From Charina bottae (Eukaryota > Chordata > Lepidosauria > Squamata > Charinaidae), in contig JALMGJ010000001.1 of the NCBI GenBank assembly GCA_023362775.1, forward strand, positions 93,280,501 through 93,344,500: DNA of 64,000 nt. The letters are read 5' to 3'. Shown here piece by piece: positions 43,968-56,913 of this stretch (position 1 is the stretch's first letter; every line of letters begins with the position of its first letter). The position numbers were made by a program, and so were the translations under genes. A model generated the notes under the pieces. It was not told the DNA's origin and ran no database searches. It worked only from the letters and a program-made list of their open reading frames with translations.

Positions 43968-46900
43968 TGTTTCCCAGCCCCAGGCAGGCAGTTGGCAGAC
44001 AGGTTGTGACCAGAGCACAGGCCTCCTGACCTTTCCACTTGTGAAGAAGGCAGTTGCTTGCCCTGCTGTGGCTCTATACGTCTTCCCATCCAGAGCAGCC
44101 GGCCCCGAGAAAGGATTCTGGAGGCATTCTGGGCTGAACTTGCAAAAGGGAATTGCACTGATAATGTTACCTAGTTGGGTAATGAAACGTCTGCAAGCAA
44201 ACAACAAGGCTCAGAGAACACCAAGGACTCCACAGTTCAACCCTGAGCTACAGATATTCTATTCTGTTGGAATTGAAATTGCGTAGCACACAGCAGGGAG
44301 ACCGACTCTGGGAACAAGGGATGTTTGCAGTTATCATGCCATCCCTAGTGAGGGCTTTAAATTTCCACATTTAATGCTATCATGGAGAGGGCAGTTATTC
44401 TTTCAGATTTTTTTTTCTTTACTTCCAAGTAAAAAAAATAGTGCTGAGGAAAGGGTACAGTTTAGTATCATCTCTAATAAAAGGAGGCCATTCCAAAAAT
44501 CTGATCTAAATATCTGCTTGCAGCAAATTCAGTCTGATAATTAAGTTAATCTGTCACATCGGTTGAATGGAACTGAACATACTCCAACTGAAACTTGATT
44601 TGCACCAATATTAGGGCAAGGTCTAGCCAGATAAGTTAATACCTGGATCTGATTTACCGTCTAGTTTCTTAATCATTTACTGTAGTTTCCATTTAAATTG
44701 TTTATCCCACAATTCTAATATAATTTCTTAATAGTAATAGTACTTTCTTATGAGAGAATAACAAACTAATAAGAAATGTTTATCCAGTACATTATTTAAA
44801 ATGGAGACAGGAACATTATATCATGCAAGTGGGCAGAGAACAAAATTATACTGTCTGTATTTTAAATCTATGTTTGATGAAGTAGCTGATTTGATTTTGG
44901 AATTAATCATTTTAAACCTCAAATTTTCATTCTGGGTGGCTACTCTAATGCATGCATGGTAAGTAGGTGATGCATGAAACTCATTAATCAAAAGAGCTTG
45001 TGTAAAGCTTGCTAGGTGTATACATTGGAATCCTTGACAGTACCGTTAGTAAGCTTGTTTGCTTCAGAAATGCCATGCCCCACATTGTTGTTTGGAGTGC
45101 TAGGTGTTCCTTTTTGGAAGCTGCAGTAGGAAAACTCCTTTTTCCTACATGAAACCAGTTATGTGATGAAAATAAATGAGGTGAAGGGGACAAAGAGAGG
45201 CTTATACGTCCCCAAGCATATTCCTACAAGGATTTGGAAAGGTTTCCAGTAATAGTTTGCGAAGTTTCCTCAGAAGCTTTATAGTTATAATTGCCATTGC
45301 TGTTCTGCAGTACTTGGGAGCAAATGCTTCTAGGGGCAACTTGGCTATGATATGGTATGTGCGTGTGTGTGTTTTGGCTTCACCACTGCAATCTTCCCGA
45401 AGATGTGGTCTGTATAGTGCTGGATACCAAGTCCTGGAATAACTTGACTTGCTGCCATAGGCATCCACATGGGGGCAAACTATGAAATATTATTGCATGT
45501 AAGTATGTAATAGGACAGATCTTGTGTGATATCACAATGCACGTTTTATCATTTTGGCAAAAAGGTAGCTCGCTGCATATGCCCCAACTTGCTGCCCTTT
45601 GTCTCTGCCAGGGTCCCTTTTCTGCCACCTACCCAATGTGTTGCCACATCCCCAGAGTCCTCTGCCTGCCTATTTATTCCTAGGAGTGGCACATCTACCA
45701 GCTTGGGTGGGAGTAGGCTTGCCCTGCACTGCCCCACCATTTGACCTGATGAGAGGGAGCAACATTGCAAAGTAATGCTTTTTTGCACCTGAAGGGGACA
45801 TACAGCCTTTTGGATGTTTGGCTGGGTGGTGGATCACAGATATTGCAATTAGCCAACTTTGTTTTGCAGGATGGAGTCAACATTTTTAATTGCTCGAAGC
45901 TATGAATTTATTGCACTCATATATCAGGAGAAATAGCAGGGTGGTTGTTTCTACCCATCCCTGGAGAGTTCTGGCACTACCTCCCTTTCATATTGGTCCT
46001 GCCTTGGGTAAGTCTCATACTCAGCTAGCTGGAGGGGACGATGCCCCTCAGCCCAACAAGACTGGCCATGGAAGGATTGAGCTGGGAGCTCCATTGCAGA
46101 ATTTTCTTAATCCTTATTAGCACTGTGTGTTGCCTGCAGAAGAGGATGGGTATGTGATTCAAGTGCTTCCTCTGAATTGTTGCGGCTGCCTCTTCAGCAT
46201 TGTCATATTGTCATATTCTGCTTCTCAGTGGGAGATGTTCATCTCTGACTCATGAAAGCTGGAGGGGAAAGAAAGACTGAGCTGCAATAATGGGTCATCC
46301 TTTAAAGTACAGGCAGTGGGTTTTCACAGCACATGATATGCTGTAGAAGAGCGACTTCCACTTTCTTTTACCTGTTCTCTGAGCCAGAGTGGATGGGTGC
46401 CTTTTGTCTGTCAGCAGGTGCTTTCTGCTCTTAACTGGTAAGCCACACATTTGAGTGGGCTTTCCTGAGTTGTGAGTCACTCTCTTGCTGAACAAGACAA
46501 TCTATGCTAATTCTCAATCCTCAGAGCTGTCCCTGTCCTCCTCCAGATCACTTTGCGATCCTCAGCTTAAACTGGTGTGAAAAGGGGATGAATTGGGACG
46601 GGCTTCTTAATGGCTCATCTGAGGCTTGATGAAAATTTTATATGGACTACCTTGTGGATGAATGATATTTTCCACCATCATGAAGTCAGTTGGTTCTGCT
46701 CTGACTCCTTTACTTTCGTCTAGCACTTATTCATGTTTACCACTAGCAACCTTCATGTTCTGTGGGAGGGAGTTCCACAAGTTTGTTATTTTGCTATGTG
46801 AAGTATATACCTGATTTCTTGCCTTCTGCACAGAGGCCACATCTGTTCCTTGGAATGGTCCACAGGGTCCTTGCTCCCCATGGTCTTGTTTCCTGCTGTT

Positions 46901-49349
46901 TGCTTCTGAGTAGAGCTGAAGGAGCCATGGTTCCTGGCTTCCTCTGAGAGACATTCTTATCCTACAGAGTTTTTTGAATAAATTTACAACTGAATTTGAA
47001 AACAATTGGCAGCTGATTCCGGGTTCTCAAAAGGAAGTCCTTTTCAGAGCATCTTATATCTAATTCATCACTATAATTGTAGAAAGATGTGGAATTGATG
47101 CCCACTCATTTCCGTTGCTTATAAAAAGGACCACATGTCACGATGTAGCTGTATCCTCCAACAGGAACAGGAGCTGGGGGGGGGGGTGTCGGGTGGAGAA
47201 GGGAAAGGAGACCTTTTTCCTCCCCTGCGCTCCTAGAAAGGTTCCCTGCAGCTTCTGTGGCGCTCACAGGTTCAAGTTTTCGTCAATCTGTCATCTCCAA
47301 AGATACAAGTGCTTTTTTATTTAGTGTGGGATAAGTGACAGTTTCTGGAGAATAGGGGGGGGGGGAAACCAGCATGCTTTCCCTCCCTTTGAAACCCCTG
47401 TACAAGAAGGGAATTTTTAACTTTATGATTTTTTCCCTATGGTTCAACCCCTTTCCCAGGGGCTTGTGGGCTTGAGGAGACTGATTTTCCTCCTCACCCT
47501 CTTCTCTTTCTTTGGCGCTGCTCTGTTGAGGAGACTGTGTGGTCCAGGGGCATTTGGGTGAATCAGGCTGCCAGGTACAACTGCAGCTTCTCTTTGCAGC
47601 ATGGCTATAGTTTAAAAAAAGACTAAAAAATTATCTCTCACTGTCTTTGCTGTTGCGTCATAAGGCAAGCAAGAAAGCTATCTGAGAAAAGACGTAGGTG
47701 CCTAACATGGCAGCCTTACTGGGACCTCATACCTCTCTGCTCAAGGACCTGGCCTCATGCTGCTGATGCTCTCATGTATTTTTCCTTTTTTTAACTAACG
47801 TTCAGCTTTGGGGTTCCAAGAGGATGCAGCATGCTCAAATCCTGTTGGGCTTAATTAAGGAGCACATACATTTCCTTTACAGACCAATGTACTTCTGCAA
47901 CCTGTGGAGTCCTGCAAGGAGGCAGGAGGGTCTTATCCCCAAATGGCCTATTTGGAAATGGTTCTTTGCCAGTGTGGGCAGTACCATCGAGCTCGGCCTG
48001 GTGTGCATGTAAATCTATGAGTGACTTCTGAGCAGCCTAACAAGGCATGACCCATTGAGCAAACATGATTCAGATTTGTCCAAGTAGTGGGTAGTGTGTA
48101 TTTTGACATGGACCCTGGAGTAAAGTGTGGTGGATATGGCATATATAGCATTTTATAATGTGATTTAAATCCCCTTCATTGTTCTAAAGTTTGAAAGGGG
48201 GTAAGGTGGCAAAGGAAGCGAGGCGGAAAGAGTGCGTGGCTATTGAAAATGTGGCCCTGGACGTCTGGTATGTCTTGGCTTTTGAACTGTGATTTCATTT
48301 CTTCCATATTTGTCTGTCTGCCTATCTCTCCATCTGTAAAGGTCTGCAGCTTTACAACAGGGATCATGACACCATCTATTAGGATAGAAGATCATATCCT
48401 GGCTATTTCCTTGAAAGGGAGATCAAGGAACAGACCAAAATAACAATATTTTAAAACTACTTCAAATGATAAAAAGAATAAAAATAAAAATAGCATATGG
48501 ACCATAAGGGTTTTAAAAAAAACCACAGGGCTTTCGAAATGTTTAACCAAATGCTTTCATAGGCAGCTTACTTTTTATATTGATGAAAGCTGAGCAGCAA
48601 CATTTTTGTCCCCCAAATATTGTTAAACCTGCCTTTTATCAGGCTTGGGCTGCATAGCCAGTGGAGAAGGCTGAGGGGAATTAAAGGCCATCGACAACCT
48701 GAACATTTGTAGGCATATTCCTGTCAGAAATTGATAAAAAAGGCCTTTCCTCTTTTGGTGTTCCCGCTGCACAGACCTGCCAGAATACCCTTTCACACTT
48801 TTCTGCTTGTGGAGATGGATTAGCACAGCTGCACATATTCTGGGTCCATTTTGTGCCTTGAAAGGCTATTTGTTACTGGATACACATCAGAAGACCATAA
48901 AATCAAGAATGGTTGAAGAACCAGATAATTTGGGAGAGGTGCCCTGGGTTGACTGCTGCTTTCTCGTTTTGATCAACTGGCAATAGATTCGTGATGGATC
49001 AAAAGGAGGAGTATTTCTTCACCCTTTACATAATTAACAATATATTCTCCACTGCTATAAAATATGTTACGCACTAGGTGTGATGGCTTTAGACACTTGG
49101 AGTCGGAGGAAAAGAGGTGTGACACCATACCTAAAAGGAATCTTCAAGTAGGAGTTAGTTACTTCCAAATTCTTGATGCTGAAGGGAAGTGATAAGAGCT
49201 GGCCCGTTTGAACCTGTCTTGCTTGTCAGCTTCCTTGTCTCATCAGGGTTGAAACCATGTTTGCCCAATGCAAAAGTTGGATCAGACAAGGTTTTTAATT
49301 TGTTTCTTGCTGCGGACTGCTGGTGCCACTATTTCTTGCTCCATTGCAC
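43968..49349. other. Intronic sequence, mostly unrecognised
   Basis: About 5.4 kb of unique-looking DNA with small homopolymers (for example G runs near 47177 and 47355). Apart from a weak CR1/L2 remnant near 46.8 kb, I see nothing I can name. No convincing exon. Confidence 0.4.
46725..46860 (-). mobile_element. Possible CR1/L2 ORF2 fragment
   Basis: The minus strand encodes KITNLWNSLPQNMKVASG, like the LWNSLP motif at the LINE ORF2 C-terminus. Short and weak. Confidence 0.35.
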
Positions 49350-49453
<104 letters not shown>

Positions 49454-49515
49454 ATATTTATATTTAATATTATATTTATATCATATTTAATATTATATAA
49501 TATTAAGTAAATACA
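49454..49515. repeat. AT-rich low-complexity tract
   Basis: TATTTATATTTAATATTA-type sequence after the microsatellite. Confidence 0.7.
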
Positions 49516-49576
49516 TAAATACTTCAGGAGGGAACCTTGTGACTCTTTTGTTTTCAAGCATTACTTCAAGAACTTA

Positions 49577-49730
49577 GGAGTCTGGTAGCACTTTTTCCAA
49601 CTAATAGATTTTATTGAAAGGCATAAACTTTTGTGAGCAGCAACCCTCTGCATCTGATGAAGTGAGTTGCTGCTCACAAAAGCTTATGCTTTTTAATAAA
49701 ATTTGTTAGCCAGAAAAGGTGCTACCAGAT
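49577..49730. mobile_element. Short palindrome, Penelope-terminus-like
   Basis: The ends tctggtagcac and gtgctaccaga are inverted. Inner parts (gcataaacttttgtgagcag and ctgctcacaaaagcttatgc) also mirror each other. The centre holds CTGATGAAGTGAG. The arrangement parallels the short PLE palindrome at 24883-25196 but the sequence family differs. Confidence 0.55.
49655..49682 (+). ncRNA. Degraded hammerhead-like motif
   Basis: CTGATGA at 49655-49661, extra A, stem gtgag..ctcac at 49663-49678, then AAAAG where a functional core needs GAAA. The G-to-A change fits CpG decay (cacg to caca). Probably inactive. Confidence 0.35.
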
Positions 49731-50055
49731 GTATTATTACAACACAGCTCTCCTCCTACAATGTCCTCAATTCAATTCATTGAATGGAGGGAGCAGGTAA
49801 ATGATTTCATCTGAAATCGCTGTCACTCACGCACTAAAAATGCCCCAAAGCTGCATTCTTCTGCACTTTCCCACTTCAGTACACCCCTGAGGATGCTGGC
49901 TTACCTATGAGAAGGCATTTCTGTGCAAAACTCACTATGCAAAGTACTCTAAATGGCACTCCTTCTGTCCCGAATGGGCAAAGTTCTCAGCGGGCTCTCC
50001 TAGTGGCACCTGAATCGAGGGCCTTGATTCTGAGCCTCTCTGCGTTAGTAGGCTA

Positions 50056-50394
50056 AAAAAAAAAAGGTAAAGGTACCCCCCGCACATTTGTGCAGTCGTG
50101 TCCGACTCTAGGGGCCGGTGCTCATCTCCGTTTGTTAGCCAAAGAGCCAGCGTTGTCCGAAGACGCTTCCACGGTCATGTGGCCGCATGACACGCGCGGA
50201 ACGCTGTTACCTACCCACCGAAGTGGTACCTATTCATCTACTTGCATTTGTATGCTTTCGAATTGCTAGGTTGGCAAGAGCTGGAGCTAGTGCAGGAGCT
50301 CACTCTGCACGCAGGGCTAGGGATTCGAACCTCCGAACTTGCAATCTTCCGATCAACAAGCCTGGCGTCTTACCCACTGAGCCACCACGCCACA
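50056..50394 (-). mobile_element. Sauria SINE
   Basis: Reverse copy with the 13-bp duplication cgttagtaggcta at 50043-50055 and 50395-50407. BovB-like tail at the left (gtcgtgtccgactctagggg), tRNA-like head at the right (cttacccactgagccaccac). Confidence 0.95.
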
Positions 50395-50407
50395 CGTTAG
50401 TAGGCTA

Positions 50408-52861
50408 CCGGAGAGCAATTGGGGAAGAGCGAGCAGGTGCATGGGCATGCCAAGCAGCTTCTCCTTTTCATGTGGCCGATAAAAGTAACTAGCCTTGTGC
50501 AGCCTCTACCGCCAGAACAGCTGGGCATGCCCCTTCCGTGTCCTCAGAGCCTGCTCTGAAGTGATTGGCAGGGTATCTTCTGTGTGGGAGCAAGTCGTGC
50601 GGTGAAAAAGCCCTTCCCTCCTCCAACTCACTGAGCTGAGCTGCCTGGGCAGCAGCCCCTCCTCTTGTGTGGTTTCAGAGTTGGGTTCTGGTGAGTGAGC
50701 AAGAGTGGGAAGAAGGCCATGGCTAGGCAAGAGGGGGCTTTTATAGAACCGTTGGTAGATTTCTGGAAGAATACTGCGCTGCAGACAGCAAGGAGCAGAG
50801 CAGTCCAGAAGGGAAAGAAGTGGTAAGGTTTTGAGGCTTGCTATCGGCTCCAGTGCTGCTTGAAAGGCAGCTGTAGGAGGGGGCAGCAAGCATCTCCTTT
50901 CTTGCTAGTGGGGGGTTGGCAGCAGGACCCACAAGGGACTTCTGGGAGGGGTTTCTGTGTGGACATGGCCTCTTCTGTCCAGCCTCCCCTTTCTTTATGG
51001 GATTGATCTGAGCCTGATTATTTTTAGCACCTTTCGTTGGATGGAGATCAGAACACTGCTCCGCTGCTCTTTGGGGGGGGGGGGATCTGTGCAGTTTCCC
51101 TGTGATGACAACTGGGCTGAGGGAAGGGAAATGGTAGCTCCTCCAGAACAGATAGAGGGCTACTTGTCTATTTATGCCTGTTTTGGAAAAAGCGTTGCAT
51201 CTTCAAAGTAACAGATGCCTAAATGATTGTTCTCTTTGGACCTTTCCTTTAGCATAGAGGGACTTAACTGCTGCTGTGTTTCCTACTGCAACAGTAAGGC
51301 AGCGTTGGTGGCCTTGATCCTTTTATGGCTTGGTGGGTGGAGGGCATATAGGCTGCTTTGACAGATATTGTTGGGAGGGAGCCATGCTGGTCTTTTGTAT
51401 GGAATGGGCGTGGGAGTGGAGGAAAAGGCAAAATATGCAAGGGGTCCTGGAAAATAGGTGTGTGTGTGTGTGCACATAGATGTGCACATATTTGTGTGTG
51501 TGTGTTTAGAGAAAGCATGTTCCAGATGCCACTAGAATAGACTCTCATAGGAAGAAGAGACAAACCCGTTGGCTGGGAAAATATTGGCTAGTGTTGTTCC
51601 CTTTCTTGTAATAAGGTGCCCTCCTTTCCTCCCTGCTCATCATCAGCTTTGGCTGGGAGGCAGCTGGCTGCTAAGCATGGGGCACAGATGCCCATGCTCA
51701 TAGATCTCATAAATAGTACTGTCAGCTAGACAAATGTGTCAAAACATGCTAAACAGCAGTTCTGGGAAGGCAAATATTGCAGAGGTCAAGGACCACCTGT
51801 GGGGCTTCAACATTTCCTTTGATTGAATGTTGAGTCTTGGTTCTGTTTGCACACAATGACATTCCAGAGAGGAGGAATTTCCTTGATAGTTTATGGCATG
51901 TAAGTGTATTGAGTAGCAATGAGTGCAGATTGGAATACATGACATACCTCATTTTCCTCCAGCACTGTGTATGAATATATTAATCTCTGAATTACTGGGT
52001 GTTAGTGCCATTTGCTGCAGAACTATGGGAGAAAGGGTTACATGTTCATATTGCCTGATAGGATGAGTCTTAGATATGGCAGAGGTTTTAGAGCAGAATC
52101 TACCTTTACGCAGAGGCAATCAAAGCCACTGCAAGGGAACTTTCTTGGGAGGTGGGAGGCATCTAAACTCCCACCTCCCAAGACAGACTCCAATAAAAGT
52201 GGATGGAATCTTGGGCTTGTACCAGTTGCCCCTTTGGTGCTGGGCCATTCCCTGGCTCGTTTGTCAAAAGGCAAAGCTACCACAAGGCTCAAGCTGAGGG
52301 CTGCTGGTGTGCATTGCAGTAAGTCAGCCTCCTGTGTGCCGACTCCTGTTGTGATTGCTTGCTGGAGGTCTGGGGAGACTGACTTGCTGAAAGCTCCACT
52401 GCGTCCCCTGGCACATGGGAAGAAAACCTCTGTTGGAGTGCAGTGCCACCCCATCTGGTCCTCCTCCCTGTCTTCCCCACCATGTTGTTGCTAGCTTCAT
52501 TCCTCAAAAGAGGCTGTTAGAGTTCTCACCGGAAGAGGCAGCAGCAAGAAGGCCTGTGCTGGATTTGTAATTGTTCCTGTAGCAACAGGTGCTGCTGGGC
52601 AAGGAAAGGGAACTATGGCTGGGGATGCAGAGGAGGGGGAAGGTTTCTGGACTGGGGGAAGCTGAAAGAGGAGGGTGTATCTTCTGTTGCTGAGCTGAGG
52701 CTGCATGGGCTGAAGAACCAGGGGCCCAGCTTGGCTGAGTCAAGGCTGTGGCTTGTTAATGATTGCCTGCAACTGGGGAGAGGCCCTCAAAAGTGGCTTT
52801 CCGTGCATGCATTGTGTGCCTGGGCCTCACCTTCGTCTTTCTCTTTCTTTCCCTGTTGCAG
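50408..52861. other. Intronic sequence, nothing recognised
   Basis: GC is moderate. There is a G run near 51074-51083 and short GT tracts near 51460-51505. No repeat or exon is recognised before the acceptor at 52861. Confidence 0.4.
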
Positions 52862-53100
52862 GTGGCAGGAAAACCAGAGCAGAATCGTCAACAGAGGGGG
52901 GCACTGAATTATCGCCGTGGGCTGCTTTTCTATTTTCCCTCTTCGGTTTGGGGTAAAGTTTGGAACCTTCTGTAAATTAAGTCCCAGAAGCAAAAATCTG
53001 TACTAGCTGCCTCTGCCCCACTTTCCCCACAATGCCATCTAATGGGCCAGTTGACACCAGCAGTCTCTCTGCGGATCGGGAGGCGGCCGATGCTCACAAG
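52862..53100 (+). other. Second exon: 5' UTR plus start of coding sequence
   Basis: The acceptor is strong: a pyrimidine run (cttcgtctttctctttcttt) then ccctgttgcag. The donor is AAG|gtaagg at 53100/53101. The exon contains an in-frame stop (TAA at 52978-52980) upstream of the ATG at 53032, so upstream coding in that frame is unlikely. Confidence 0.65.
53032..53100 (+). CDS. Start of an unidentified protein-coding gene (first coding exon)
   Basis: Twenty-three codons from ATG (context ccacaATGCC) to a phase-0 splice donor. The peptide begins MPSNGPVDTSSLSADREAAD and ends AHK. It is hydrophilic and acidic/Ser-rich with no signal peptide or domain, so it suggests a cytosolic or nuclear N-terminus. 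I do not recognise the family and give no symbol. The evidence for a real exon is the strong acceptor, the consensus donor, the in-frame upstream stop and the CpG-rich promoter upstream in the right orientation. CpG-rich codons in this exon also stand out from the flanking intron. The rest of the gene lies beyond the window or was not recognised. Another start or a non-coding RNA remains possible. Confidence 0.6.
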
Positions 53101-53834
53101 GTAAGGAAGGTTCAGGTGGAGGCTGGGGTCACTGCTGGTCCTCTTTCCTATGGCTAGAGGGCCCATGTGTCTGCTTCAGAGTAGGTATGGTTCACTCAGC
53201 ATGCCAGACAGGATGAATAGAGTATTCTGTGGCTTGGCATATTGTGGGACTCCCACAATTGTCTTAGCGTGTTGTGTTATCACATTAATATGCTTCATTT
53301 GTTTGGGCTTAAATACAGCAATTGGATTTAATTAAGCATGCGTAGAGTTTAATGTGTTGTGTGAGCCTAACCTGTGATTGGGAATTATTGCAGTATTTAT
53401 GTACTTGTCTGTGCAAAACTGGTAAGCACAGGTACCATGTGCTCCATCTGCATATTGCTCTGACTAAACTGCTGAATGTTTGGCATCTGTTTAATCCAAA
53501 TACTGGGAATGGAAATTTTACTGATTAATTTCCATATCCATTAATTAGATGAGAATTATAGAGGCAGTGGTGCAGTACAGTATATGGGAAGAAGAGAGTT
53601 CAGACTAGTCTGTATTGGTGGTGGCTGAATAGAGTACTTGGATGTTTTTATATCCATGCTTGATGCTTCAGAGACAAGCGAAAAGTGTGATGAAAAGAAC
53701 ATCCCCTAAGCATGCGGTTGGGCAAGAAAACCAGCTTGTTGAGCTTGCAGGGTAATCCACACAAGTTGCATTGTTAATCATGCAGACCAGGAAAGCGAAG
53801 GAAGACCTGAGTCATTAGAGTGTGAGTTTGCAAA
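53101..53834. other. Start of second intron
   Basis: Begins with a consensus gtaagg donor. A decayed palindromic GTTCACAC-family copy spans about 53187-53373 (ggttcactcagcatgcc to gttgtgtgagcctaacc). Confidence 0.45.
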
Positions 53835-53842
53835 GTTTAGAT

Positions 53843-54112
53843 CAGAGCTTTCCAAACTGTGTGTCGCGACACAAAAGTGTGTCGCCACACACAGTCTGGT
53901 GTGTCGCCACACAACCCAGAAGCGCTGATCATCATCAGCGCTTCCGGGTTTTCCCGCGGCGACACACCAACGGCGGTGCGCAAAAACCGAAAGCGTCAGC
54001 AACGCTTCCGGGTTTTTGCGCGCTGCCGCAATGGCAGCACTTCCGGGTTTTCCCGCGGCGACACACCAACGGCGGTTGGTGTGTCGCCGCAGGAAAACTT
54101 TGGAAAGCCCTG
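53843..54112. mobile_element. hAT MITE (GTGTGTCGCGACAC type), copy 2 with inner duplication
   Basis: Ends as in 43788-43959. Exact 8-bp duplication gtttagat at 53835-53842 and 54113-54120. The segment cttccgggttttcccgcggc plus gacacaccaacggcgg occurs twice, so this copy is 270 bp instead of 172 bp. Confidence 0.9.
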
Positions 54113-54120
54113 GTTTAGAT

Positions 54121-55349
54121 GTATGGAAGTTAAGCCTGTTGCAATCATACTGTTATTTGAGTTGAGAGGTATAGGCTAGGATGGAGAGTGAAAGGATAAT
54201 TGGGCTTATCCCAGTGCAGGAGCTGGCAGTGATATATGCTTTCTTTGCAGGGAAATGAGTGCACCACACAGCAGAGCAGCATGGGTTTGGGTGAAAGAGG
54301 TGGTTGAAGTAAGCCATTTGTGAGCTGGTTCTCAACACTGTGATTGCTCACATAATGGCAAAGTAGAGCCATTTATGGAATCCAACATGCAGTATCAACA
54401 CAAAGGAAATGTTGGGTAAAGTCTGCATTTATGTACTGACCTAGCTGTCCTGCTTTGACCTCTGATGGGACCAGTAAATTGGAAGCAGTGGCTGCAGATT
54501 GTGAGCATCAGTCAGAAGTTTGTCCCTTGAGGAACATAAGACTATCTCAGTTACTGCTTGTGGGACTGGAGGCGTGGTGAAGTTGTGAGAATGTGCTTGT
54601 GTCAGGTTGCATGATAGCCAAAAGGAGTTGCTAGGAGGGAGCATGATGGGAGGAATACTGTTGCAGGTAGAGCAACTAACCTCAAAGAAATGTGGAGATG
54701 GGAGATCAAGGATGGAAACCAGAGGGACAGAATCGCCTATTGCAGGGAGCTGCTGTAAGAACTTCAAATAGTGGGGTCCTGACCCACAGTGCTATGTATC
54801 TAAGATAAAGGAAGTCGTTTAAAACTGCTGCTGTTGCTGCCCAGAGTGGTGCTGGGGAAACAAGCTGTTGGTACAAGGGTCCAGACATAGCTTAGACAGG
54901 GAGATACAATGGAAATGGGATTCCCAGCAGAGTATCTGGATTTGGCAGAGTTCAAAGTCCTTTAGATTAAACTCCAGCCCACAAACCCTGTAAGGCCTTG
55001 AACTAGCAGCATTCAGTGGTGCTGTGAGTCACCACCTCTTATACCGTGTGCCCAGTGGTTCACAGGGTTGCCATCACTTCATCTCCAGCCACCGTGTTTC
55101 CCTAGGAGACTGCATGTGAATACGGTTGCTGAGGCTAAGATTCAGACAGCTCAGGGAAAGAAACAGAGGCTGGCAGAAGCAGGATTTATTGGAAGGGTGT
55201 CATCAGCCTAACTTTTTACATATTTGCTTTTAAATATACACTATTGCTCAACCCCAGTGTATTAAACACCATCAGGATAAACCAGAGAGGCAGCAATCGC
55301 AACAAGCAGGATTTACACTAGGACCACTGCCAGAAAGCTGATGTGATAT
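54121..55349. other. Intronic sequence, nothing recognised
   Basis: No recognised repeat or exon. Confidence 0.4.
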
Positions 55350-55560
55350 AGAGGGTAAGATATTGGACTAGTACCTAGGAGAACTAGATACAAGTCTACT
55401 CTCAGCTGCAGAAGCTCACTAGATGACTTTGGCCAGGCAGTCTACCTCAGAGGGTTGCCATGGGAAAAATTGGAGGAGGAGGTATAATTATGTTGCCTTG
55501 GTTTCCTGGATAAACAAATAAGAAACAATCAATCAAATAAAGAATGAATGAATGAATGAG
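55350..55560 (+). mobile_element. Decayed tRNA-SINE
   Basis: Head-like gagggtaagatattggacta, B-box-like tacaagtctactctcagctg, tail gggttgccatgggaaaaatt and a (GAAT)n end. Strongly mutated. Confidence 0.55.
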
Positions 55561-56437
55561 CCTAATGTCTGTGCCAGCCAAGTTTCATGAGGGAATACGT
55601 TCCAAAGTCAGGCCTCCTCCTCAGAAGAAGGTCCTCAGCCTTCTGTGTAGGCAACAACTCTGTGGCGGCTGACAAAAGGCAGGTTGGAATGGGAAGTACC
55701 TCTCTTTCCAGTGTTTGTGTTTCTGTGCATTAAAAGTTAACCCAAACTTCTTAAATTCAGCTGAGATATAAACAGGCAGCTAATGTAATCTTTAAGGAAT
55801 TATGGAATCTGCACAGCTTTTGATTTGGATTCAGGCCCAATTTAAGAATGGAAACTGCCTTGTTGCCCTGATAGTAGTCCTATGCTGGGAATGTGACAGG
55901 GAGGCTATATTCCAGTTGGTTTTGCCGGATGCACCTGTGGCTTTGGATACTATAGGAGCAGGTGGCAACTATAACATGATCTTAGCAGATCTAGAAAGCT
56001 GAGCACAATAATACTTGGATAAGGGAGTAACTTGAGAATTTCAGGGTTGTAGGCTAGATTGGGAAGTCCAAAAAGTAACCCAGGAGGCAGCAGTGGCAAA
56101 TTGCTTCTGTATTGGCACCAGGAAGGCTGAATGGATATGTATTGGTGTAAGTCACCAAGAGTCAACTTGAAGATAACTTTACTTTTTACTTTCCTTGAGC
56201 AGTCCAAGGAGAGGGTACTGGTAGAATGTTATTTAGCCTCTGGTGTGTGGAATTTTACATGGAACTGTTTTGTCTCATAAATGCTCTTTAACATCTATAT
56301 GCAGTGTTATGGGGGAGGTCATCTGGAACTTTGGGTTAGGTCTCATGAATACGTTGCATTTGGCCTCAGTCTTTTTCAACTGAGGTCAGGGAGATTGTGG
56401 AAATACTAGATGATTAAATGTCCTTAATGGGGTAGCA
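55561..56437. other. Intronic sequence, possible SINE scrap
   Basis: At about 56085-56190 gcagtggcaaattgcttctg and gagtcaacttgaagataac resemble a SINE tail. The rest is unrecognised. Confidence 0.35.
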
Positions 56438-56477
56438 TCCATCCATCCATCCATCCATCCATCCATCCATCCATCCA
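56438..56477. repeat. (CATC)n microsatellite
   Basis: Ten pure tetranucleotide units next to an L2 3' end. Confidence 0.95.
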
Positions 56478-56900
56478 TTTTAATTTATATAGCTGCTCAT
56501 CTCACATTCGTGACTGGGAGGCTTACAATTAAAACAATACCAAATAAACACAGAACAAAAGAACCATACAAACAATACAAAACATTAAAACAATTAAAAA
56601 CTATTAAACTGTGCAATACAGTCATCGGGAGAGCACGGTAATTCATGAACAGTACAACCATTTTATGGGCTCTATACCACTCTCTGATCCTCAGGCTAGG
56701 TGGCAAAGCCAAGTCTTCAGGCCCTTCTGGAAGGCCATCAAGGTTGGGGCCAGCCTGCCCTCGGGGGGAATGATGTTCCATAGGGCGGGTGCAGTAGCAG
56801 AAAAGGCCCTCTCCCGGGTCCCATCAGATGACACTCTTTAGTAGACAGAACCCACAACAAGCCTCTTCTGCCAGACCTGATGGGATGGGTAGATATCACT
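56478..56900 (-). mobile_element. L2-type LINE 3' region
   Basis: Reverse copy. The plus strand reads ttcaggcccttctggaaggc, aaggttggggccagcctgcc, ttccatagggcgggtgcagt and agaaaaggccctctcccggg. This is the antisense of the AFSVAAPALWN region of L2 ORF2, preceded by the 3' terminus near 56485. Confidence 0.65.
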
Positions 56901-56913
56901 GGGGAGAGGTAAG

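Noticed and set aside
50187..50492. 101-codon frame, with similar ones at 8024 and 56950
   Set aside because: All are translations of the Sauria SINE.
52012..52494. 160-codon plus-strand frame upstream of the real exon
   Set aside because: No domain, no supporting splice pattern, and it is overlapped by equally long minus-strand frames.
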